A DNA stretch of 64,000 nucleotides from Calycina herbarum. Lineage: Eukaryota > Ascomycota > Leotiomycetes > Helotiales > Pezizellaceae. The notes beneath the pieces are model-generated. The model ran no database searches and was not told the origin of the DNA. It worked only from the letters and a program-made list of their open reading frames with translations. The first letter of the stretch is position 1, and every line of letters starts with the position of its first letter. The stretch is from assembly GCA_001414485.1 (NCBI GenBank), contig LLEY01000142.1, positions 243,799-307,798 of the forward strand, read 5' to 3'. Position numbers and translations under genes: made by a program. Positions 56,593 to 64,000 of this stretch are shown piece by piece.

Positions 56593-58425
56593 ATGGCGAT
56601 TTTTAAGAAACACACGCTGAAAACCAGCGATAAGGAGAGGACGAAAGCTGCGGAACTTACTTTGCGAGAATCAATTTATCCGCTGGTACTCGTTACCATA
56701 CTATTCTTCCTCTGGGTGCGTGTCTCGAGCGGGAAATCCGGAATTCAAGTTGGCAAAGGCTAATTATGGAGCTAGGGGTTCTCATACGGACTTCTCGATA
56801 CGTTGAATAAGCATTTTCAGAACACGTTGGGCATCAGTAAAGCGAGATCTTCCGGACTTCAAGCTGCTTATTTTGGGTACGTTTCTTCCGCCCAGAAGTT
56901 TGGGACAGAAGTCTGGGAAAGAAAGCTGAATTTCGATAGTGCCTATCCTCTCGCTTCACTTGGACATGCGAACTGGATTCTTCGACATTATGGCTACAAG
57001 GCTGTTTTTATATGGGGATTGTGCCTCTATGGAATTGGTGCATTGATTGCTTGGCCTTGCATTCTCAAACGTTCGTTTGGGGGTTTTTGTGGTGCTATAT
57101 TTATTATTGGGAATGGTCTCGGTTCTTTGGAAACTGCTGCCAATCCTTACATTACAGGTCAGTATTTTGTTGGGTGTCTAAATAATTGCTAATTATTTCC
57201 CAGTGTGTGGACCTCCTCGATATGCCGAGATGCGAATCAATCTCTCGCAGGCTTTTAATGGAATTGGAACTGTCGTTGCTCCTGTTTTGGGGTCTTATGT
57301 TTTCTTTCTTAAGACTGCTGATGATCCACAGGCATTGAAGAATGTTCAATGGGTTTACCTCGCCATTGGTTGTTTTACATTTGCGCTCGCTGTTGTGTTC
57401 TACTTGTGGGTGTTTTCAACTCTAGGAATCTTGCTTCTGGTTATTGAACTGACATAATTAGCTCGCCTATTCCCGAAATTACTGATGCAGACATGGCATT
57501 TCAAGCGGAAGAAACTCATGCGAGTACTGATATCAAGCCATTTCACAAACAATACCGACTCTTCCATGCTGCATTGTATGCAACCTTTCCCTTTGTTCCC
57601 CTTTTTGAGCTCCTATTTTTAGTAGTCGGGTGCAGGTTTTATCCTTACTCACTGCTCTCGGATTTTGAGTCAACAAGAAAAACGTATGCTAATTTGTTAC
57701 AGTGCTCAATTTTGTTACACTGGTGCTCAGTAAGCCATTTCCTGCCTTCTTTACACTCCAGTTTCACCACTCTTGGCCTCAATTCAGTTCTAACACAGAC
57801 ATCTAGAATTGCAATAGCAAGTTACTTCATAAACTACGTAACTGAAACTCGTCCCAACACCGACTCCTCCCTAGGAGCCAAATTCCTCGCCGGAGCTCAA
57901 GGAGCATTCGCTGCTGGTCGCTTCGCCGGAGTCCTCCTCATGAAATTCGTCCGACCCCGTTGGGTCTTCTTAGTATATCTAACATTATGTATCGTCTTCA
58001 TAGCACCTAGTATAACTCAACGCGGAAACACAGGAATGATAATGCTCTACCTAACACTATTCTTCGAATCCATCTGTTTCCCCACCATCGTTGCGCTCGG
58101 CATGCGAGGCTTAGGAAAATACACAAAGAGGGGAAGTGGTTGGTTGGTTGCTGGTGTTGCGGGTGGTGCTTGTGTTCCTTCATTACTTGGGGCTGCGGCA
58201 GATTTGAATAATACGGCGATTGCTATGGTTGTTCCGTTGATGTTTTTCGTTGCTGCGTGGAGTTATGCGTTATGTGTAAATTTTGTCCCGGCTTATAGGG
58301 ATGTTGCTGATAGGTTTGCTACGGCGGAGATTGGGATTGTGAATACAAATTTGGCGGGGGATGAGGAAAAGGGGAGTGGGGTGGATGGAGTATTTGAGAA
58401 GGGTCAGGTGCAGCAAAAGGAGTGA
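56593..58425 (+). CDS. L-fucose permease (FucP)-like MFS sugar transporter
   Basis: Seven exons join in phase: 56593-56715, 56776-56876, 56940-57157, 57204-57405, 57462-57575, 57703-57729 (27 nt) and 57807-58425, giving 467 aa. FucP-family marks are VTILFFLWGFSYGLLDTLNK, the following LQAAYFGAYPLASLGHANWI, GNGLGSLETAANPYIT, FCYTGAQIAIASYFINYVTE and GVAGGACVPSLLGAAADLN. About 12 membrane segments are present, with an acidic cytoplasmic C-terminus. Such proteins take up fucose, glucose or related sugars with H+. The 27-nt exon supplies the conserved AQFCYTGAQ between two introns of 127 and 77 nt. A long frame from 57493 runs on through these introns and misreads them. Confidence 0.88.
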
Positions 58426-59038
58426 GAATGTGGGTAAATCATTTGCTCAGGTTTTTAAATTGTGGCAAAGAAAGAGGTTTTTTACAATATATAGTCAATC
58501 CAGCAACTACAACGCAAGAAAATTGATCATCGCTTAGACTTAGGAATACAGATTTTTGCAACTTCCGACAGCCATACCAATGTAAGAAGAAATAGCAAGT
58601 AAGGGTTATGTACATTATAAATTAGTCCTCGACGGAGGTAAATATCCTAGGCATTCAGTGGTTCTCCCATATCTTGGTTGACTATTCAAATTTAGCAAAC
58701 ATATTGACTTTTGCAAACCAGTATGAGTGCCGGAATTCCTCTTGGTTTGTAAGCTTCAGTTCAAGGTCTTACTCAAAGCAGTGTACACGCTAAGGAGCAT
58801 CCGAAAACTAGATTCTCCATCCACTGACTCTGCTTCGTATGATGTAAAATCCGTACATACCCTCAATTACTACCTTTTTTTGCCCGATAAAACGTGGCTT
58901 TCATTCTAAAGGGATTTTAAAGTGAACAAATTACAAAGAAATAATCCACCTGAAGTTTGGTACTAATAATGCGCTCTTCAGCTCATTTAAACACAGTATT
59001 AGAGCCATTAAAATATTTGACCTGACAAGCAACAATCA
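58426..59038. other. Intergenic between convergent genes
   Basis: AT-rich sequence with no gene or repeat of note. It is the shared 3' space of the permease and bZIP genes. Confidence 0.45.
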
Positions 59039-60211
59039 TCAATTTACTTCTTCGGATATCCTTGGGAAAGGATACTTCAACGGCCCAAGATCTCTCTTTG
59101 CCCTCCAAAAGTTACTTGAAACAAACAAATCTATACAACCCTCAAGAACCCAGGACCATTTATTCACAAACCCTTCGGTTACTTCCCAACCATTCAGATC
59201 CCAAGACTCACCCCAAACAATCAGCCCCTGTTTTCCAGAAGCGAGATCTTCAACGAATTCCAAGTCATCGTCGTTTTGAGTCCCCGTGGAGTTGGGGGGA
59301 TTACCCGTATACGAGGATTCAAATCCCGAGAGATTCCAGAAATAAAATTCCCCCCAAAGATCGTTGCAAAATTCCAAGTGGCTGAACTCATGTTGATGAC
59401 GAATCAAATTGTCCCTTAACTGGGGATACGGGAACATGTTGAGCCAAGATATATGGGAGATGGTCATTTGGGTAGGCGTTGGTATGAGTGATGGTGGTAA
59501 AGGGTCGGTGCCCTTGGGGTGTATGAGTGTCAGACCATCACAGAGGTCATGAAAAGAGGATTGGGTAATGCTGTAATCCTCCTTTGTCTGAACGGTTGCA
59601 GTTCTCAGAATACTTTTGTTTGTGATAAGAGCTCGGTAAACGTTGTAGTGGATGAGATGAAGTAAGTGATCAGACGAGAACGGGAATAAAATTTGGGGTC
59701 CTTCTCCGGGATTTTGGCCATCGATGGTGGACCGTGTTGGTTGAAGGGACTTCTGAGACAATTCAAATAGACGGGACATCATAACATCCGTGTTTTCGTG
59801 CAAAGGTTCGTTGAAGCCCGCAATTATGCTAGATTGGGAACCGGTATGAGATTCTCTGTAATCAGCATATTCTCCTTCAACACGTTGACGAATCGCAAGA
59901 GTTCCTGCGGTACTCGTAGCTTCAGTGGGCTTCGATTCATCAGTCGTTAAAAGACTTTCGGTCGTTTTTGCCTTGGCCGCTGATTTATTCTCAACGACTG
60001 GCGGAGAAACTTCCGTAATTCGAAATCGTTCGACTCGAAACGGTCTTTGTTTACCAGATGCCGGCTCTTTCGGTTCATTTCTTCTCCGATAGGCTCGTTG
60101 GTTTAATCGGTTCTGTCTCTTCTTTCTTTCCTCCTTTTCTTCGACCGCGGACCAGTCGTCATCTTTCCTCCAGGCTTCTTGTGTTGAGACGTGGATTTTG
60201 AGTTGGCTCAT
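59039..60211 (-). CDS. bZIP transcription factor with DUF3425 domain
   Basis: An intronless frame encodes 390 aa. The basic region is RKKRQNRLNQRAYRRR at about residues 29-44, with the N-x7-R spacing (Asn34...Arg42) of bZIP DNA-binding helices. No leucine heptads follow, which is usual in this fungal class. The C-terminal DUF3425 region includes LLHLIHYNVYRALITNKSIL, DPLPPSLIPTPTQMTISHIS, WLNMFPYPQLRDNLIRHQHE and WGEFYFWNLSGFESSYTGNP. Such factors often sit near secondary-metabolite or stress genes, but the target is unknown here. It is divergent from the broken SDR gene, from which it is separated by 532 bp. Confidence 0.9.
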   Translation of the reverse strand: MSQLKIHVSTQEAWRKDDDWSAVEEKEERKKRQNRLNQRAYRRRNEPKEPASGKQRPFRVERFRITEVSPPVVENKSAAKAKTTESLLTTDESKPTEATSTAGTLAIRQRVEGEYADYRESHTGSQSSIIAGFNEPLHENTDVMMSRLFELSQKSLQPTRSTIDGQNPGEGPQILFPFSSDHLLHLIHYNVYRALITNKSILRTATVQTKEDYSITQSSFHDLCDGLTLIHPKGTDPLPPSLIPTPTQMTISHISWLNMFPYPQLRDNLIRHQHEFSHLEFCNDLWGEFYFWNLSGFESSYTGNPPNSTGTQNDDDLEFVEDLASGKQGLIVWGESWDLNGWEVTEGFVNKWSWVLEGCIDLFVSSNFWRAKRDLGPLKYPFPRISEEVN

Positions 60212-60743
60212 GTTTAATTACTTTGTTCTGGGCGCGCATGCGAAATTATCAAAATGTCCTTTTCGAGAAGAATTGATAAGTCGTGTTAGATGGGTTGAAA
60301 TCGATTAAGGGTGGAGTTGAAGTGTCGTCCCGAACTGATGGCCTAAGAGGGCACGGGATTATGAAAATTACTACATTGGGAAAGGACCGTAAGCTTGGCT
60401 CAGGCGATTTTAATACCGGTTACTATCTTCACACCACACTCGTGGCGAATGAAGGGATGCAGCGAAGTGTGTTTAGCCGATCTCTCGTGTAGCTATAATT
60501 GACCTCAAGCCCTTTTCTCCACCGATGACGGAAAACTTACTCGGGACGACCATTATCAGCGAGTTTAGGATTCATACTAGGCGGGTTGACAAAGCAAAAC
60601 TACAATAGCGTAAGTTAACATTATAGAAGTCTATAAAGTCCTTTCTCTTTTTTTTCCTACCATTTCAAGCATCTTTTCCTCTCCAATTTTTCGCAACTTC
60701 CCCGAAGTCTTTCCAATTCATTGTATTATCACCTCTTTTCCCC
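60212..60743. other. Intergenic, bZIP to SDR relic
   Basis: Upstream region of the bZIP gene and of the former SDR gene. A 69-codon frame at 60283-60492 has no recognisable content. TC-rich sequence precedes 60744. Confidence 0.4.
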
Positions 60744-61698
60744 ATGATTTTCACGCCACCTTCTCTCAAGGGGAAGGTTTTCATCGTCACTGGTGGCAAC
60801 ACAGGAATTGGTTATAGCACAGTTTTAAGTCTCGCATTAAAAGGAGCAAAAGTTCATCTCGGAGCCCGTTCTCTTTCCAAAGCCGAGTCTGCAGTAGTCG
60901 AAATCAAAGAAACCTTCAGCGATGCCGATGTTCGACCCCTCATCATGGACAACAATGTCCTCTCAACGGTCTAATACTCAAAGCTGGTATGATGGCATGC
61001 CCATATTCGGTAACGTCCGATGGCTTCGAAAGCCAAATGCAAGTTAATTACATCGCGCATTGGATCCTTGCTCACCACTTCTCTCGAACAAGGTCCCGGT
61101 TCAGCGAGAGTTATTGCTGTTTCTAGCGAAGGACATCAAAAACTCTCATTTGGAATCACCAAAATCCTTTACGACGAGAAAGAAATCGAGAAGTTTGGAG
61201 ATTTCGGTCGTTACGGTCTCAGTAAACTTGCAAATGTTATGCAGGGTACTTCACTCTACTCGCAATATGGACTGGGAAGTGTAAGTGCAAAGCAGGGAAA
61301 AGGAGAAATTTGGACAGCTAGTCTACACCTAGGTAAGTGATTGACTACATTCATACTCGTTCCTCTTGGTTCCTTACACAACGAGAAAAAAGTATTCTAA
61401 TATGTTACAGGATTCATCAATACTCAACTCAATGAGGAATCGTGATCGAGCACCATGGTATCTAGCCTGGCTTTACTCTGTCCTAATATTTATTGGCATC
61501 ATACGACCGGTAGACGAGGGCTGTATTAGTAGTGTGTATACTGGTGCTAGTAATCAGTTCACAGCAGAGATGAGTGGGAAATATTTCAATGAGAAGGCTA
61601 AGATGAAGGAGCCAAACCCTGCTTCGAAGGATCAAGCAGGCCTGGAAAGATTGGAGCAGTGGACGAAGGAGGTTGTTGGAAAGGACGGGTGGTTGTGA
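60744..61698 (+). pseudogene. Short-chain dehydrogenase/reductase (SDR) pseudogene
   Basis: The N-terminal Rossmann part is intact: GKVFIVTGGNTGIGYSTVLS (TGxxxGxG) and LGARSLSKAE. After LIMDNN a stop follows, and the next recognisable block, LNGLILKAGMMACPYSVTSD, is in another frame, with the usual ~20-30 residues between missing and the NNAG-type motif altered to LKAG. The frame shifts again before SARVIAVSSEGHQKLSFG; FGRYGLSKLANVM keeps the catalytic Tyr-x3-Lys. After an intron (about 61333-61409, phase-correct into GFINTQLNEES) another shift is needed to reach VYTGASNQFTAEMSGKYF. At least three frameshifts plus a deletion argue for a dead gene rather than sequencing error. It resembles retinol-dehydrogenase-like fungal SDRs. 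Confidence 0.75.
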
Positions 61699-63365
61699 GA
61701 TCTCGGGCTTGTTTTTCCTCTACTTATGGGTGAATAAAGGGGAAGTACGATGAAATCGAGATTGCTGGGGGTTCGCACACGCACCATTGTCTATTTATAC
61801 ATGATCGGCAACTGAGAAATATAAAGATAACGAGATGAACTTATCGCACACTTCAGATTATAGGTCATCGATACTTATATTGTATTCAACGAGCTATGAA
61901 GAACATATGGGTGCAAGATACAGGGGATCAGATCAAGCTTCCCTTAGCAAAAGTACGATGTGAAATGGAAAACAAAGACAGAAAAATGCTATCTCTCGCG
62001 CATACCGTCGCATAGCGTCGCATAGCTTCTTTTCAGCAAAACATACAACTCCGAGGGATTCCTGGGTCTGGGTATCCAAGCATTACGTTACGAAAAACAA
62101 GAAATAGGAATTCTTTCATCGAAGGTCGGTCAAGAATCGGATCGGGGGTAGAAAAGCTTCCAGAAACATCCCCTCAAGCAAGTCCGTCCAGGCAAGACAA
62201 GCTAGCTTGGGTTAAGCTTCAATATCATCGAATCTAAGCCGTATAAATGCCTATGTCGTCGAACTCGAGGAAGGGGACAACACTATGAAGTGACCGAGGC
62301 CTTTGAGCTCAAGGTAGATGTGTACCACGTGACCTCTGGGGTTCCTTCCAGGTTCTCGTGGTTATCCAACTCAACCCTCGACCTCGAGTTGAGCGACAAG
62401 GTCAAACTAGGGAAGGAACGACCTTGAGTCATCGCGTTTACGTCAAGACGAAGTTGACTTTGAGGGACAGACAGCCAGGGAAGGAACAAAAGCGGCGCAG
62501 TAAAAAGGCCGTTGTCCCAATTGTCTTCAATAATTGAGGCGGGCGATTTAGTAGAACTATTACTTCCAACTGCCCCAGAAATTTATTTAAGTTAATAATT
62601 TAGAGCATGTTTGCTGCCGTTCGATTGTCCACGGGGTGGAGTCAAATCCCAAAAATCCTCCAACCCTTGTTTTCCTGCGCCGCATGCAATATTCTGACTG
62701 TATGATCGTATCCCCAGGTCGCGCTGAAACTTTCATAGATGTATTGTAAGTTTCTAGAATCTTAATGTTGTGGGGTACTTGGAACAGATACTAAATTGTA
62801 CCAGAATTTAAAACAGCGGGAAATGTTTTCCATCGTGAGGCCGCGGACAAGAGCGGGGTCAAAATACAAATCCACAATCTTGAGCCTCGGGGGGCTGGTG
62901 ATCGACCACCTAGTCATATTCCGAGCCACCCAATAGAGCTTAGATGACCTAATGTCTGGCAGACCCGCCATGGCCGCGGTGTCACCAAGCAACGTGGTGA
63001 GATAAGCTTGAAACCCATTAAATACGCATTTAAAGAACGAGTTCGGTACCCTCAACCTATCCGGAGACAGACACCCACCAGAAAGCAGGTAGACAGAGCC
63101 TTATGATCTTTGGGGTTTCAAAAAAAGATTGAGCCTTGTTAAAACAGGGTTGTAGCTACACCCTAGGGCTGAATCCCTTTTCGGCGGACAGGCCGAATTG
63201 TTTGGTCAAGGTGGGAAGACAACGCGCTAGAGTACAAATTCCAAGTAACCTCCGTCTTTTGGTTTTCTCGTACAAGTACTCGGTGAGCGGGTTCCTCTTT
63301 CTTGCGATTAGTTACAATTTTGTGCGTCGCCTTGCTGATCACAATTATCGACTCAAGGATAGAAA
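61699..63365. other. Intergenic upstream of Zn2Cys6 gene
   Basis: No gene is seen in about 1.7 kb. Small frames (for example minus 62762-63055, 97 codons) have no recognisable content. A GTCGCATAGC word is repeated near 62007-62030. Confidence 0.45.
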
Positions 63366-63969
63366 ATGTCTGAGTCGGGACGAAAAGGTCAGAATGGAGG
63401 TCAGTCAGTCATACCATTGAAAGATAGAAATCGAGGCAAGCGGCCCCAAAGAGCAGCCCACTCGAAAGTAAGAACTGGCTGTGTGACTTGCAAGTGAGTT
63501 GCTTCTTTTTCGATTCCCAAGAATATCACTGACTATCTTCAAGGACACGTCGTGTAAAGTGTGATGAGGGGATTCCAGGATGTAATGCCTGCATAAAATT
63601 TGGAACACAATGCGAAGGCTATATGCAAATTCCGAAACGTGTTCCAAGATATAAAAAAGAACGAGTAGTCCGCAAACTTCCGCCCCTTTATCGAGAACTT
63701 CTGCCAGCTTTCCACCTCGAAAGCCATATCGACCAACTCTATTTTCAGTATTACCGAGAAGAAGTCGCACCTTGTATAGGTGGCATCAACTTCACGAACC
63801 CGTCCGATTTATGGACGAGGAAGATACTTCAGGCAGGTTTTGGTGATAGCTGGATCTACGATGCAATCGTTGCAATCTCGGCGCTCAATGTGGTGCTGAA
63901 AGGAGGCTCTGAAGCTGCCGAACTTGCGACAGAGAAAGATTCACACTATGCTACTGCCGTAAGAAAATA
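63366..63969 (+). CDS. Zn2Cys6 transcription factor, 5' part only
   Basis: Exons 63366-63493 and 63544-63969 join in phase. The binuclear cluster RTGCVTCKTRRVKCDEGI is followed by PGCNACIKFGTQCEGY, giving all six Cys with normal spacing (C-x2-C-x6-C, then C-x2-C-x6-C); the intron interrupts the Lys codon right after the second Cys. An Arg/Lys-rich linker (PKRVPRYKKERVVRKL) and the start of the fungal regulatory domain follow (LLPAFHLESHIDQLYFQYYR, then WIYDAIVAISALNVVLKGG). Exon 2 ends at a good donor (GTAAGT at 63970) in phase with RKY, so the gene continues past the window. Targets are unknown. Confidence 0.88.
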
Positions 63970-63977
63970 GTAAGTAG

Positions 63978-64000
63978 CCCCCCCCCCCCCCCCCGCCCCC
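63978..64000. repeat. Poly-C tract at window edge
   Basis: Twenty-three bases that are all C except one G at 63995 end the window inside the intron of the Zn2Cys6 gene. It may be a real homopolymer or a sequence-quality artefact at a read or contig edge. Confidence 0.6.

Overview
The window is nuclear DNA from a filamentous ascomycete. Genes carry many short (about 45-110 nt) GT-AG introns, often with recognisable branch points. Gene content matches Pezizomycotina: PEPCK, ICP55, ATG12, a YANK-type AGC kinase, PAN2, FhipA-like FHIP, APC3/CDC27, SND2, CBR1, a bZIP-DUF3425 factor and a Zn2Cys6 regulator. A leotiomycete is my best guess, but that is inference only.

Layout. 1-5.6 kb: PEPCK, then a serine-rich protein resembling the TORC1 subunit TCO89. 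5.6-9.5 kb: a gene-poor stretch with a decayed NB-ARC (NLR-type) relic. 9.5-18.3 kb: a dense housekeeping block of DBF4(-), ICP55(+), ATG12(+), panB(-) and ubc8(+); a 375-bp MITE with 14-bp terminal inverted repeats and TA ends lies in the DBF4/ICP55 divergent promoter. 20-23.5 kb: poorly conserved genes, including a membrane protein whose likely signal peptide is cut off by an in-frame stop, and an orphan ORF. 25.5-27.7 kb: the YANK kinase. 27.7-33 kb: no gene seen, but several short repeats and a cluster of near-perfect palindromes. 33-44.2 kb: PAN2(-), an MFSD5-like transporter(+) and FHIP(-). 44.2-47 kb: gene-poor, with a degenerate minisatellite. 47-55.9 kb: CDC27(-), SND2(+), a DUF3605 protein(-), CBR1(+) and a protein carrying only the C-terminal region of sterol-glucosyltransferase-like proteins. 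56.5-64 kb: an accessory-looking block with an FucP-like MFS permease, a bZIP factor, a broken SDR gene and the 5' part of a Zn2Cys6 regulator that runs off the window.

Most genes are independent housekeeping functions: gluconeogenesis, autophagy, replication, cell cycle, mRNA deadenylation, endosome transport, pantothenate synthesis and ER targeting. Five intact divergent pairs share promoters: DBF4/ICP55, panB/ubc8, PAN2/MFSD5-like, CDC27/SND2 and DUF3605/CBR1.

The most striking observation is the exon structure of ubc8. To give the conserved E2 protein, the gene needs exons of 8 nt, 3 nt and, by the best model, a single nucleotide, so that one Met codon is split across three exons. Exon coordinates were derived by hand from splice signals, phase and family conservation; no alignment or RNA data were available.
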